Source of the DNA: Bacteroidales bacterium
Lineage (GTDB): Bacteria; Bacteroidota; Bacteroidia; Bacteroidales; Prolixibacteraceae
DNA: 45,413 nucleotides
Assembly: GCA_031285325.1 (NCBI GenBank)
Contig: JAITWJ010000049.1
Span: 1-45,413 of the forward strand
Direction: 5' to 3'
Below, piece by piece: positions 35,291 through 44,526 of this stretch. The notes below the pieces were generated by a model. The model was given only the letters and a program-made list of their open reading frames with translations, was not told the origin of the DNA and searched no databases. Positions within the stretch are counted from its first letter, which is position 1. Every line of letters starts with the position of its first letter. Position numbers and translations under genes: made by a program.

Positions 35291-35786
35291 CTGCCAATTC
35301 CTGCACCTGTGCATAAGTGGTTCCATCTTTCAATTTGACGATAAACTCATCCGTATAGGCAGACAAACCAACTCCGTTATACTCCAATAAATAAGTCGCC
35401 GAAACGATTTCATCCTTTACTTTGAAAGAATTAATAATCTCCGAGGATATTGCTCCGCCCTCAAGGACAACCCCATTGGAAGGATAGCCCTCTACAAAAT
35501 ACTCCTCTGCATTCGCATACATCGGCCGCAGGGATGCATTGCCGGTTACAACAGACCGGAATTGTTCCTTCGTGGCAGTCGGTGCTAATTTTACATATAC
35601 TTTGTCTGTTACCTGATTGAGGAAAATTTTTCGATCCTCAATGCCATAATAGTAAAACACCTGGCCTTCTTTCAGCCCTGCGCGGGTCAGTATCTCTGTT
35701 GTATCACCGCTTTCCAGCACATAATCTCTCTCACATCCAAAGAATGCGAAAGACAATAAACAAATAATATAAGTTTTTAGTTTCAT
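35202..35786 (-). pseudogene. lipoprotein prodomain of a subtilisin-type (S8) protease, truncated by an IS
   Basis: The frame of 194 codons starts with a lipoprotein signal (FAFFGCERD, Cys18). It continues with a segment that resembles the N-terminal prodomain of Bacteroidetes S8 proteases: VFYYYGIEDRKIFLNQVTDK, then EIVSATYLLEYNGVGLSAYTD and EFIVKLKDGTTYAQVQELAE. After residue about 165 the sequence is antisense of the IS transposase, so the last ~29 residues are foreign and the catalytic domain is absent. A free prodomain might still act as an inhibitor, but it is best read as a broken gene. It lies 6 bp after lipoprotein gene 35793-36317. Confidence 0.7.
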
Positions 35787-35792
35787 AATTGT

Positions 35793-36317
35793 TTAATTTT
35801 TATGAGTTACTTTAACATATAATGATTCTTTTTCAAATTTTGGGTAAAGCCCCCAAAAAGGCACATTATAAATGCCGGCATAATCCACACCTTCTTCTTT
35901 TCTTAGTCCAATGATCAGGTTAATTATTGCCTCTTTCTCGTTTTCGGCAACAAGGCTCTGATACATGAGATATAGAGCACCGCTCCCCCCTATCCATTGC
36001 CCAACAACAAGCGTATAGGCGTCAAAGTCAATAGTTGGATACAGAACGGGATTACCCTCGATGAACATCGGAAGTTCTTCCGCACTGTTTATTATCACAC
36101 ATATATCTGTTTGCCAATCGTAATTATATTCGGCTAAAATAATATTACTTATCGGACGCACATTTTCCTCGAAAAAGGCCGAAACCTCATTGCTTGCCTT
36201 AACAGGAACAATGCCCACGATCTCTATCGATTCTTCGGGTTCTTTATTTTGCTTTTTACACCCCATAATAAGGATAAATAGCATAATTGTTGATAATATA
36301 ATTTTTGTTTTTTTCAT
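35793..36317 (-). CDS. small lipoprotein, PrcB-like (copy B)
   Basis: The 174-residue lipoprotein has a signal peptide ending ILIMGC (Cys20). The mature part contains a segment VIINSAEELPMFIEGNP followed by YPTIDFDAYTLVVGQWIGGSG. This resembles the PrcB-type domain (stress/protease-complex subunit) in the pattern INSxEEL... followed by IDF and a hydrophobic strand. It is paralogous to the product of 36675-37160. Each copy is followed at once by a protease-prodomain gene fragment. The name PrcB-like is tentative. Confidence 0.75.
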   Translation of the reverse strand: MKKTKIILSTIMLFILIMGCKKQNKEPEESIEIVGIVPVKASNEVSAFFEENVRPISNIILAEYNYDWQTDICVIINSAEELPMFIEGNPVLYPTIDFDAYTLVVGQWIGGSGALYLMYQSLVAENEKEAIINLIIGLRKEEGVDYAGIYNVPFWGLYPKFEKESLYVKVTHKN

Positions 36318-36363
36318 AATAAATAATTCATTTAAGATAGAAAATATCCGACGTCCCTATCGG

Positions 36364-36672
36364 TTATATGCCTTTGCCTCTCTCAAAAAATGGCGATATA
36401 TATTTTACCTCTTCGCTACGGGTAAGAGAATTTGCGGCCACTTCAGCCTTAGAAGACTTAACCAGCTTGCCGTCGGTAACTACATTTACATATTTTTCAC
36501 TTCGTGTAAGGGATATCTTCTTTCCATTATACCATTAATAATCTGTCGAACCCACTTCTGCAGCGCGTGTTTCAATAGCGCTATCTTCGGTTGTAACAGG
36601 GCGTTCTTCCACAAAATCATTACATGAGGCTGTGGAAAACGCAATTGATAAAAGAATATAAATCTTTTTCAT
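36364..36672 (-). pseudogene. lipoprotein/S8-prodomain gene with internal stop codon
   Basis: Reading the minus strand from ATG at 36672 gives a lipoprotein signal (FSTASCND, Cys17), then TRAAEVGSTDY, a TAA stop (36535-36537), and in the same frame WYNGKKISLTRSEKYVNVVTDG up to a second TAA at 36364. The part after the first stop aligns with the prodomain of the neighbour at 35202 (Y-x-Y-G...KI-L). A single point mutation of a Tyr codon would explain the stop. Nothing of the protease domain remains. It begins 2 bp after lipoprotein copy A, mirroring the arrangement of copy B. Confidence 0.75.
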
Positions 36673-36674
36673 AA

Positions 36675-37160
36675 TCATTTTTTCATAATATTTAATCCGA
36701 CCTTACTTTCATAGCCGAGTTTATCGACTTCTATCGCAACCAACCATTCGCTGATTACTGACCCTAAAAAGGTAGGTATATTAACCGTCATCACATACTC
36801 CTGTTCCGAAATTTGCCGGAAATACTGTTTATAGGAATGCAGAACATGCCCTGCGCCGTAATTTTCATACGCCAGCAACAGCGTCTTTTTCGTAAAATCG
36901 ATGGCGGGATAATCCCCCTCGACATACTTTTGCAACTCTTCGTCGCTGTTGATGACAAGGAGTTTACTTTTATTGTGGTTTTGCTCGCTAAAATAATCGA
37001 GATTGACCCATCGGACTGAAGGTTTTTCACCCGGAGCTGCATTAAAAGAGTACTCGGTAAATGGCAATCCTGGTTCAGGTGTTTCAGGTACTTTTTCATT
37101 TTGCTTTTCACATCCAACAATAAAGATGCATAGCGTAATTGGTAATAATATTTTTTTCAT
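36675..37160 (-). CDS. small lipoprotein, PrcB-like (copy A)
   Basis: The 161-residue lipoprotein has a signal peptide ending IFIVGC (Cys17) and a mature part with LLVINSDEELQKYVEGD followed by YPAIDFTKKTLLLAYENYGAG. The same frame of residues occurs in copy B (VINSxEEL, EG, IDF, TL). The C-terminal half (TVNIPTFLGSVISEWLVAIEVDK) differs more. It has its own TACATTTG promoter box about 90 bp upstream and leads the module that contains pseudogene 36364-36672. Confidence 0.75.
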   Translation of the reverse strand: MKKILLPITLCIFIVGCEKQNEKVPETPEPGLPFTEYSFNAAPGEKPSVRWVNLDYFSEQNHNKSKLLVINSDEELQKYVEGDYPAIDFTKKTLLLAYENYGAGHVLHSYKQYFRQISEQEYVMTVNIPTFLGSVISEWLVAIEVDKLGYESKVGLNIMKK

Positions 37161-37247
37161 ACTGAATAATTTTTTTCAGGAAAATAACATTGAATGTTGT
37201 GATAAGTGTTTAGGATATTCATATCTTAAATGTTAATAATTATGTAA

Positions 37248-37255
37248 CAAATGTA
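37248..37255 (-). promoter_or_regulatory. -7 box of lipoprotein copy A
   Basis: Minus-strand TACATTTG fits TAnnTTTG, 87 nt before the ATG at 37160. The 470-bp divergent gap to the gene at 37631 is very AT-rich; I see no gene or RNA in it besides this box. Confidence 0.5.
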
Positions 37256-37630
37256 AAAATGTCATTCAATATTACAACAGTATTTCAAATATTTTTTACA
37301 AAGTATCTTTTATTTTTTTTAACAGACATGGTTTTTGCATTTTTTTAATGCACAACGGGATTCTAGATCAGTTTGCTGACTGTTTTATTTACTTAATTTT
37401 ATTATTACTGATATACAATCTGTGATTAACTATTATAAAGAGCGGATGACTGTCAATTACGAACAAGATAAGAGGTTTGCAGCAGCAATTCTGAAAATTA
37501 CATTTTCCATAATTTCATTAAAAATAAAAAATTATGAAAAAATAACATAATTATTTTAATAAATTCTGTTTAAATGCTTTAAAATTGTACTCGGAATAAA
37601 TTTAATTATTAACAAAATAAATTATATTAC

Positions 37631-38359
37631 ATGAAAAGATTTAAAAAATTTAAAGTCAGTTGGTTGTTCATTTCTATATTACTTACTATTGTTGCCTGTA
37701 ATGAAAAAGACGATCCATTAAGTGCATCTGGTGATGTTATTTATGTAAAAAAGGCGAGTGGTGATTACCCAGTTTTTGGGGTTTCGTATCATGTACTGGC
37801 TAATAAGGCATTAAGTTCGGCAAATGTAATTTTACCATACGGAAATGTATTGGAACTAAAACAAAATGCAACAAATACATATTTGTTTGAAAATGAACCA
37901 AGTGATTCAGATTTTACAAGTAGCGAACCTTCAGCCGGAGATTATGTATTTAACATAGTGAGTGAAAGTGGCGAACAGATTGAAGTTTTTGAACAACAGA
38001 AATTTGACAACTTGCAATTTGCAGAAATTGATTCTATGGATTTCGATGAAGAAAATGATTGGCTTGGAATGAGATGGAAAGAAGTAGATGGAGCCGGCGT
38101 TTATACGATTATGCTTTTAAAATTGTCGGGTGAAACTATTTTTAACGGTTATAATATTGACGCGACCAAAGGTCATAAATATGCAATTTCATACTTTCAT
38201 CATACCGGAAGTTGGAGCGAAGCACCCCAAAAAGGAAACAGATATAATTTAAAGATAACTGCAATGAAATTTGATGAAGATGCCGTCGATAATATGGATA
38301 TTTTTAATATTCAGGAAATAAGTGAATATGTTCAGGAAATTACATGGGAACTTGAATAA
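37631..38359 (+). CDS. uncharacterised lipoprotein
   Basis: I do not recognise a family. The 242-residue protein has a lipoprotein signal (LLTIVACNEK, Cys23). The mature part is acidic and rich in beta-strands: SGDYPVFGVSYHVLAN, then VLELKQNATNTYLFENEPSD, and a later WLGMRWKEVDGAGVYTIML, which has the look of a fibronectin-III or similar sandwich domain. There are no neighbours within 330 bp on the same strand. A strong hairpin terminator follows. Confidence 0.8.
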   Translation: MKRFKKFKVSWLFISILLTIVACNEKDDPLSASGDVIYVKKASGDYPVFGVSYHVLANKALSSANVILPYGNVLELKQNATNTYLFENEPSDSDFTSSEPSAGDYVFNIVSESGEQIEVFEQQKFDNLQFAEIDSMDFDEENDWLGMRWKEVDGAGVYTIMLLKLSGETIFNGYNIDATKGHKYAISYFHHTGSWSEAPQKGNRYNLKITAMKFDEDAVDNMDIFNIQEISEYVQEITWELE

Positions 38360-38386
38360 TTTTTCGATAGCGTTTTTATAATTTCA

Positions 38387-38424
38387 AACAGGCTGCCCAA
38401 AAGATTTTTGAGCAGCCTGTTTTA
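38387..38424 (+). terminator. terminator after the lipoprotein gene
   Basis: AACAGGCTGC (38387-38396) and GCAGCCTGTT (38412-38421) form a perfect 10-bp stem followed by TTTATTT. The remainder of the 348-bp gap to 38708 is AT-rich with no gene. Confidence 0.85.
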
Positions 38425-38707
38425 TTTAGTCAATAATACGTGCTAAATATTTTATAATTAAATTTTTATATATTAAAATGTATGTTCTGAACACGTATAT
38501 AACAAACATCAAAAATCAATCAAATAATTTTTACTGAGAAGTTGAAACAACTTTTATTTTTACGATCACGTTTTATAAAATAGCTGTTTTTTTATGATTT
38601 TAAACTTGTTTAAATAGTCTATGTATGTTTCATGTAAAAAGAACACATAAAAGTAGTAAATACTTAAAACAATTTCATAGATTTACCCAACTCAAAAATA
38701 AAATTCA

Positions 38708-39574
38708 ATGAAAGGAATTATTTTAGCCGGCGGAGTTGGTACACGGTTGTATCCGATAACTCGTTCTATTTCAAAACAAATCATACCTGTTTACGATAAA
38801 CCGATGATTTATTATCCGCTTTCTGTTTTAATGTTGGCCGGAATACGCGAAATTCTTATAATTTCAACGCCAACCGATATTGTTTTTTATGAAAAATTAT
38901 TTGTTGATGGTTCGCAACTTGGGCTGAAAATATCATATAAAATACAACCTTCGCCCGACGGGTTGGCACAAGCATTTATTTTAGGTGAGGAATTTATAGG
39001 TAGTGATAATGTTTGTATGATTTTGGGGGATAATATTTTTTATGGATATAATTTCAGTAATATCCTTGAAGATGCCGCAGTACTTGACTATGGTGCTTGT
39101 GTTTTCGGGTATTACGTAAACGATCCTGAACGTTATGGTGTAGTTGAATTCGATGAAAAAGGGAAAGTTATAAGTATTGAAGAAAAGCCTCAAAAACCTA
39201 AATCTAATTACGCGGTTACAGGTTTGTATTTTTATTCAAACGATGTAGTCGAGAAAGCAAAAAGCATAAAACCTTCAAAACGCGGAGAACTTGAAATAAC
39301 TGACCTGAACCGTTTGTATTTAAATGAGAACACTTTAAACGTTAAATTATTGGGGCGTGGTTTTACCTGGCTTGATACAGGCACGCATGATAGTTTGTTG
39401 CAAGCATCGAATTTTATTGCTGCCATTGAGTGCAGGCAGGGATTAAAAATCGCATGTATTGAGGAAATTGCCTATAAAAAAGGATTTATCGATAAGAAAA
39501 AATTGATAGAACTTGCCGAACCACTAAGTAAAAATCAGTATGGGCAATATTTACTTAAACTTGCCGAAAAATAA
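38708..39574 (+). CDS. rfbA: glucose-1-phosphate thymidylyltransferase
   Basis: First step of dTDP-L-rhamnose synthesis. The 288-residue product shows [22 protein letters not shown] (3-24; the third Gly of the usual GGSGTRL is preceded by Val here), [40 protein letters not shown], and [20 protein letters not shown]. The length is normal. It heads a run rfbA, rfbC, rfbD and a phosphohexomutase with short gaps (20, 5 and 4 bp). rfbB is absent from the run. Confidence 0.96.
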   Translation: MKGIILAGGVGTRLYPITRSISKQIIPVYDKPMIYYPLSVLMLAGIREILIISTPTDIVFYEKLFVDGSQLGLKISYKIQPSPDGLAQAFILGEEFIGSDNVCMILGDNIFYGYNFSNILEDAAVLDYGACVFGYYVNDPERYGVVEFDEKGKVISIEEKPQKPKSNYAVTGLYFYSNDVVEKAKSIKPSKRGELEITDLNRLYLNENTLNVKLLGRGFTWLDTGTHDSLLQASNFIAAIECRQGLKIACIEEIAYKKGFIDKKKLIELAEPLSKNQYGQYLLKLAEK

Positions 39575-39594
39575 ATTATTTTTTTTAAACAGGA

Positions 39595-40149
39595 ATGAAG
39601 ATTACTAAAACATTTATACAGGGATTATTAATTATTGAACCTCTTATTTTTGAGGATGAAAGAGGTTATTTTTTTGAATCGTACAATAAGATTAAATATT
39701 TTCAGAGCGGTTTAGATACTGAGTTTATTCAAGACAATGAGTCTAAATCGACAAAAGGTGTTATTAGAGGGCTGCATTACCAGTTGGCGCCGTTTGCCCA
39801 ATCGAAATTGGTACGTGTGGTGCAGGGCAGGATTTTCGATGTTGCTGTAGATTTACGGAAAGGATCGCCATCGTACGGAAAATGGTTCGGATTAGAATTG
39901 AACGATACGGATAAAAAGCAGTTTTTTATTCCGCGTGGTTTTGCACATGGCTTTTCAGTTTTAAGCGAAACAGCCATATTATCGTATAAATGCGACAACG
40001 TTTACAAAAAAGAATATGAACGCTCAGTGAATTTTAACGATCAGTATCTGAAAATTGAATGGGAAATTGATCCCTCAAATATAATTGTTTCTGAAAAAGA
40101 CAAACAAGCGCCTTTTTTTGAAAATGCTGAAATGAATTTCATATTTTAG
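39595..40149 (+). CDS. rfbC: dTDP-4-dehydrorhamnose 3,5-epimerase
   Basis: The cupin enzyme makes dTDP-4-keto-L-rhamnose. The 184-residue product shows LIIEPLIFEDERGYFFESYN (12-31), VIRGLHYQLAPFAQSKLVRV (with the catalytic His in GLHYQ), GRIFDVAVDLRKGSPSYGKW and FIPRGFAHGFSVLS. The length is normal. It lies 20 bp after rfbA and 5 bp before rfbD. Confidence 0.97.
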   Translation: MKITKTFIQGLLIIEPLIFEDERGYFFESYNKIKYFQSGLDTEFIQDNESKSTKGVIRGLHYQLAPFAQSKLVRVVQGRIFDVAVDLRKGSPSYGKWFGLELNDTDKKQFFIPRGFAHGFSVLSETAILSYKCDNVYKKEYERSVNFNDQYLKIEWEIDPSNIIVSEKDKQAPFFENAEMNFIF

Positions 40150-40154
40150 CAGCA

Positions 40155-41024
40155 ATGAAACTATTAATTACAGGTGCATACGGACAATTAGGAAATGAAA
40201 TAAAGGTTCTGTCTGAAAATTATAAAGAATGGGATTTTATTTTTACTGATGTCGATTTATTGGATATTACCGACAGAAATGCCGTAGCCGGTTTTTTAAA
40301 TGAAACTAAACCCGATTTTGTAATTAATTGTGCAGCTTACACAGCAGTAGATAAAGCTGAAGCAGATATAGAAGCGGCAAACAGAATAAATGCGATTGCT
40401 CCGGGCATTATTGCAAATATAACAAAACAAATCGGTGCAAAAATGATACATATTTCTACCGATTATGTTTTTGGAGGAAAAGCATTTCGTCCATTGGTTG
40501 AAACCGATAAAGTTAGTCCGAGAGGTATATATGCAAAATCGAAACTGGTTGGTGAACAAAATTGTGTAAAAGAAAACCTCGATTCGGTGATAATACGTAC
40601 ATCGTGGCTTTACTCTACTTTCGGAAATAACTTCGTAAAAACAATGCTCAGATTAGGAAAGGAGCGTAGTTCGGTAAACGTGGTTTTCGACCAGATAGGA
40701 ACTCCAACGTATGCGGCAGATTTGGCCAAAGCTATTTTGGATATTGTTCTTGTTTTAAAAAAAGAACCTGAAAGATATCTATCCGGCATTTATCATTATT
40801 CAAATGAAGGCGTAGCGAGTTGGTATGATTTTGCAAAAGTTATTTTTGAAATATCAGGTATTGACTGTAGGGTTTTCCCAATTCTTTCCGAAGCTTTTAT
40901 AACACCTGTAAAACGTCCGGAGTACAGTGTGTTGGATAAATCGAAAATTAAAAATACTTTTGGTATAGAAATTCCTTTTTGGATAGATAGTTTAAAGTTT
41001 TGTATTGCTAATATGAGGAAATAA
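40155..41024 (+). CDS. rfbD: dTDP-4-dehydrorhamnose reductase
   Basis: Last step of dTDP-L-rhamnose synthesis, NAD(P)H-dependent. The 289-residue short-chain dehydrogenase shows the cofactor motif ITGAYGQLGNEI (5-16), INCAAYTAVDKAE (about 57-69), STDYVFGG (about 103-110), then YAKSKLVGE, which carries the catalytic Tyr and Lys, and IIRTSWLYSTFGNNFVKTM. The length is normal. The gaps to both neighbours are 4-5 bp, so it is operonic. Confidence 0.96.
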   Translation: MKLLITGAYGQLGNEIKVLSENYKEWDFIFTDVDLLDITDRNAVAGFLNETKPDFVINCAAYTAVDKAEADIEAANRINAIAPGIIANITKQIGAKMIHISTDYVFGGKAFRPLVETDKVSPRGIYAKSKLVGEQNCVKENLDSVIIRTSWLYSTFGNNFVKTMLRLGKERSSVNVVFDQIGTPTYAADLAKAILDIVLVLKKEPERYLSGIYHYSNEGVASWYDFAKVIFEISGIDCRVFPILSEAFITPVKRPEYSVLDKSKIKNTFGIEIPFWIDSLKFCIANMRK

Positions 41025-41028
41025 AAAT

Positions 41029-42774
41029 ATGGAAACCAATGATTTATTAGAAAATGTAAAGATAAAAGCACAACGGTGGCTTTCAGAAACATACGATGAA
41101 AATACAAGAAAAGAAGTTCGCAAATTGTTGTGTAATGAAGATCCTACAGAACTGATTGACTCGTTTTACAAAAATCTTGAATTTGGCACCGGTGGACTTC
41201 GTGGAATAATGGGAGTTGGCACAAACCGTATGAATATTTATACAGTTGGTGCCGCTACGCAGGGATTGTGTAACTATTTGAAAATGAATTTTGCTAATCT
41301 TCCTGAAATTAAAGTTGCTATTGGCTATGATTGTCGTAACAATAGCCGTCTGTTTGCCGAAAGTAGTGCGAAAATTTTTGCTGCAAATGGTATTAGAGTT
41401 TATCTGTTCGACGACCTTAGGCCAACTCCTGAACTTTCGTTTGCTATTCGTGAACTGGGTTGTCAGAGTGGAATTATTTTAACTGCATCACACAATCCGA
41501 AAGAATACAATGGATACAAAGCGTACTGGGACGATGGTTCACAAGTTGTGGCTCCGCACGACGAGAATATTGTTGCCGAAGTAGCCAAAATTAACCACGA
41601 AAGCATAAAATTCGATGGCCCGGATGAATTAATTGGAATTTTAGGCCATGATATGGATAATAAATTCCTTGAAAAGATAAAAACAGTTTCAATTTCTCCC
41701 GAAATTGTCGAGAAACATAAAAACATAAAAATTATTTATACTCCTATCCACGGCACAGGTGTCAAATTAATTCCTGCAGCTTTACGTGAATTTGGATTTG
41801 CCAACATTATTAATGTTCCTGAACAGGATGTGGTAAGTGGCGATTTCCCAACGGTTATTTCGCCTAACCCTGAAGAAGAAGCTGCAATGGACATGGCCAT
41901 TAAAAGAGCCTACGAAGTAGATGCCGATGTGGTAATGGCTTCCGACCCTGACTCTGACAGAATTGGTGTAGTAGTGAAAAACGACAAAGGAAAGTATATA
42001 ATCTTGAACGGGAACCAAACCGCGTTGCTTTTCATTTATTACATAATTACAAAAATGAAGGAAGCCGATGCAATTAAAGGAAATGAATATGTAGTTAAAA
42101 CCATCGTTACTACCGAATTGATTGCTGAAATAGCAAATAAAAACAATATTGAATGTTTCGATGTTTACACAGGATTTAAATTTATTGCTGAAATTGTACG
42201 CGAATTGGAAGGAAAGAAAAAATATATTGGTGGGGGAGAAGAAAGTTTTGGTTTTATGCCTGCCGATTTTGTACGCGATAAAGACGCAGTGTCGTCATGT
42301 GCCCTTATTGGCGAAATTACTGCCTGGGCTATAGATAAGGGTCAAACATTGTATGAATTACTGCAAAATATTTATCTCGAATACGGTTTTTCAAAAGAGA
42401 AAATGAAATACGTGGTTCGTAAAGGTATTGCCGGTGCAGAGGAAATTCAAAAAATAATGGAAAATCTCAGGTCAAATCCACCAAAAACACTTTGCGGTTC
42501 ACCTTTGGAATTGATAAAAGATTATGAAACATTGGTGGCTAAAAATATGTTAATTGGCAGGCATGAAAAAATAAATCAGAAAATTACATCGAACGTAATT
42601 CAATTTTTCACTCAAGATGGAACAAAAATTTCGATACGCCCTTCTGGTACAGAACCCAAAATAAAATTTTATTTTGAGGTGAAAGAGAGATTAGATTCAC
42701 GCGAAAACTATGACAAAATTGAAAAACAAGCCGATATGAAAATAGAAGCAATAATGAAAGAGTTGGGACTGTAG
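41029..42774 (+). CDS. phosphoglucomutase/phosphomannomutase family enzyme
   Basis: The 581-residue alpha-D-phosphohexomutase interconverts hexose 1- and 6-phosphates. The phosphoserine is Ser154 in TASHNPKEYNG (152-162). FGTGGLRGIMGVGTNRMN (52-69), the metal loop DPDSDRIGVV, the sugar loop GGGEESFGF and the phosphate loop RPSGTEPKIKFY follow. The long form of about 580 residues is the PGM2/PMM type common in Bacteroidetes. Its place right after rfbD suggests it feeds glucose-1-phosphate to rfbA. The exact substrate preference is unproven. Confidence 0.93.
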   Translation: METNDLLENVKIKAQRWLSETYDENTRKEVRKLLCNEDPTELIDSFYKNLEFGTGGLRGIMGVGTNRMNIYTVGAATQGLCNYLKMNFANLPEIKVAIGYDCRNNSRLFAESSAKIFAANGIRVYLFDDLRPTPELSFAIRELGCQSGIILTASHNPKEYNGYKAYWDDGSQVVAPHDENIVAEVAKINHESIKFDGPDELIGILGHDMDNKFLEKIKTVSISPEIVEKHKNIKIIYTPIHGTGVKLIPAALREFGFANIINVPEQDVVSGDFPTVISPNPEEEAAMDMAIKRAYEVDADVVMASDPDSDRIGVVVKNDKGKYIILNGNQTALLFIYYIITKMKEADAIKGNEYVVKTIVTTELIAEIANKNNIECFDVYTGFKFIAEIVRELEGKKKYIGGGEESFGFMPADFVRDKDAVSSCALIGEITAWAIDKGQTLYELLQNIYLEYGFSKEKMKYVVRKGIAGAEEIQKIMENLRSNPPKTLCGSPLELIKDYETLVAKNMLIGRHEKINQKITSNVIQFFTQDGTKISIRPSGTEPKIKFYFEVKERLDSRENYDKIEKQADMKIEAIMKELGL

Positions 42775-42814
42775 TTAGTATATAATACAGAATTAAATTC
42801 ACGTTATAATTTAG

Positions 42815-43750
42815 TTAGAGCAATCTTCCCTGCCATGTATCCCTTTCGTTTAGCCGTTTTTCAACTTTTGCCGCAAATTCAAAATTTTTTATTCCCCATT
42901 TAGGCGCTAATAACATTTCGGGTGGCGATTGGCTAACAAATCGTTCAACAACTATTCTGGGGTTAAGTAGTTCTAAATAATCAACTACAAGTTCAACGTA
43001 TTCTTCTACCGAAAAAAAATGAAACTGTTCAGGATTTTTTTTTAACTGCATTTCCATAGCTGTTCCTTTGTGAATTTGCAATTGATGAAGCTTTAAGTTG
43101 TTCACAGGAAGATTTGAAATTATTTTAGCCTGTTCAAGCCAGTCTGTACGGGTTTCGTTAGGAAGCCCCAAAATCAGATGGGCGCAGTTGTTTATACCAT
43201 GTGCCGAAATTTGCTGAAGCGCCAACACCGATTCAGCAAATGTATGGCCACGGTTAATATATTTAAGTGACCTGTCGAGATGCGATTCAAGCCCTAATTC
43301 TACCATTATGTAGCTTTTTTTGCTCAGTTCAGTCAAATATTCAAGTAATTCTTCGTTAATAACATCAGGACGGGTTGAAATAACCAGTCCTATAATTTTC
43401 GGATGTTGCAGCGCTTCTTCGTATAGGCATTTCAGATTATCAAGTGGAGCATACGTGTTGGTATATGCTTGAAAATACGCCAAAAATTTCATGGTACTGT
43501 ATTTTTTTGAAAAAAAACCAATCCCTTTTTCAATCTGGCCTGTAATGCTGGTTTCGAGGTTGCAGTACGAAGGGTTAAACGTTTTGTTGTTGCAGTATGT
43601 ACAACCGCCTTCCCCTTTTGTCCCGTCGCGGTTGGGACAGGTAAAACCGGCATCGATAGAAACTTTTTGCACACGTTTCGAAAATTTTTTTCTGAAAAAC
43701 GCCGGAAAATCGTTGTATCTATTTTTATGCCCCCAGAAAAAATTGCACAT
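42815..43750 (-). CDS. TIGR01212-family radical SAM protein (YhcC-like)
   Basis: The 311-residue protein starts with FRKKFSKRVQKVSIDAGFTC. The iron-sulfur motif is in the variant form CPNRDGTKGEGGCTYCN (38-54; Cys spacing CX12CX2C), which is the YhcC-type pattern. TNTYAPLDNLKCLYEEALQ and the later LGLESHLDRSLKYINRGHTF, followed by LILGLPNET, fit the family. The enzyme's reaction is unknown to me. It converges on the mutase gene over a 40-bp gap. Confidence 0.88.
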   Translation of the reverse strand: MCNFFWGHKNRYNDFPAFFRKKFSKRVQKVSIDAGFTCPNRDGTKGEGGCTYCNNKTFNPSYCNLETSITGQIEKGIGFFSKKYSTMKFLAYFQAYTNTYAPLDNLKCLYEEALQHPKIIGLVISTRPDVINEELLEYLTELSKKSYIMVELGLESHLDRSLKYINRGHTFAESVLALQQISAHGINNCAHLILGLPNETRTDWLEQAKIISNLPVNNLKLHQLQIHKGTAMEMQLKKNPEQFHFFSVEEYVELVVDYLELLNPRIVVERFVSQSPPEMLLAPKWGIKNFEFAAKVEKRLNERDTWQGRLL

Positions 43751-44027
43751 AGTTTAAAGTTTACAGTTCAAAAATAAATAAAATGTTTTCACTTGTATCT
43801 ATTGGTAATCGTTATATTAAAGTCGGCAATTTACATGCCGAATTAAAGTTTACTCATTTCACTTTAATTCCCTGTCAGAATTACCATATAAGAAGAACAC
43901 CTTACTTATATTATTTCAATTTATTACTGTCTAACAATAGACTAAAAAAAGTAAAAAATCACGGTTTATTTTAAGAAAATGAAATAAATTGTAAGAAACT
44001 GTTTTGAATTTCGGGGAAACATGGAAA

Positions 44028-44130
44028 AACAATTAACAGTTGACAATGAACAATTAAATAGCGATTCGTCACTGCGAGCTTGCGAAGCAGTCCAAAACAA
44101 TCGAGAAGGACAATTAACAACTGTCAATTC
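44028..44130. repeat. AATTGACA-type and REP-like composite repeat
   Basis: AACAATTAACAGTTGACAAT-type repeats flank a REP-like palindrome. CTGC (44072-44075) and GCAG (44087-44090) enclose an 11-nt loop GAGCTTGCGAA. The 15-mer GCGAGCTTGCGAAGC (44074-44088) recurs at 45375-45389. The surrounding 43751-44027 has no gene: an open frame at 43783-43974 is AT-rich and unconvincing, and a TCGGCA/TGCCGA hairpin stands at about 43823-43841. Confidence 0.7.
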
Positions 44131-44515
44131 ATTAAACTGTTTTCTACAAATGATAATGTCCTTTGAATCACCGTTGAATATGTTGTTGCCAAACAATTTT
44201 TAGCTGTTTTATATCCGCCTAAATTAGATTTCGATTCTACTTCAACAATTTCCTCATCGTACTTCAGTTTTGATTCATTCCGATTATCAAAAACAGAAAT
44301 ATTAAGCCTTGTTATCCCATTCCATTTGCCTCTTGGAATAACTCCATAGGAAAATCCACAGCCGACATTGCCTATTGCAACATCTATATCTCTACCGATT
44401 ACAAGAACCCCGCTCTTGGCTTAACATTTTGTTCCTCGATACACCAAACATAAATCTTTTGAGAAAAAGCGCATACGCTATTCAGCAATAAAATAAATAA
44501 AATCATCTTCTTCAT
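44124..44515 (-). pseudogene. secreted protein gene with a frameshift in a G-run
   Basis: The minus frame from ATG at 44515 gives a signal peptide (residues 1-19, ending CAFSQ) followed by KIYVWCIEEQNVKPRAG, then meets TAA. One base added to the GGGG run (C4 at 44408-44411 on the plus strand) would restore a frame of about 90 more codons: VLVIGRDIDVAIGNVGCGFS, then YGVIPRGKWNGITRLNISVF and NRNESKLKYDEEIVEVE. It ends in TGA at 44124 inside an AATTGACAG repeat. I do not recognise the family. It lies 11 bp after the lipoprotein gene at 44527, so both share an operon. Confidence 0.7.
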
Positions 44516-44526
44516 AGGTTCTTGAA

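Noticed and set aside
35088-35390. Complete transposase gene
   Set aside because: Only the first ~67 codons resemble an IS transposase; the remainder is antisense of the protease-prodomain gene.
43783-43974. 63-codon plus-strand frame after the radical SAM gene
   Set aside because: AT-rich, no recognisable domain, no promoter, and lies in a repeat-containing gap.
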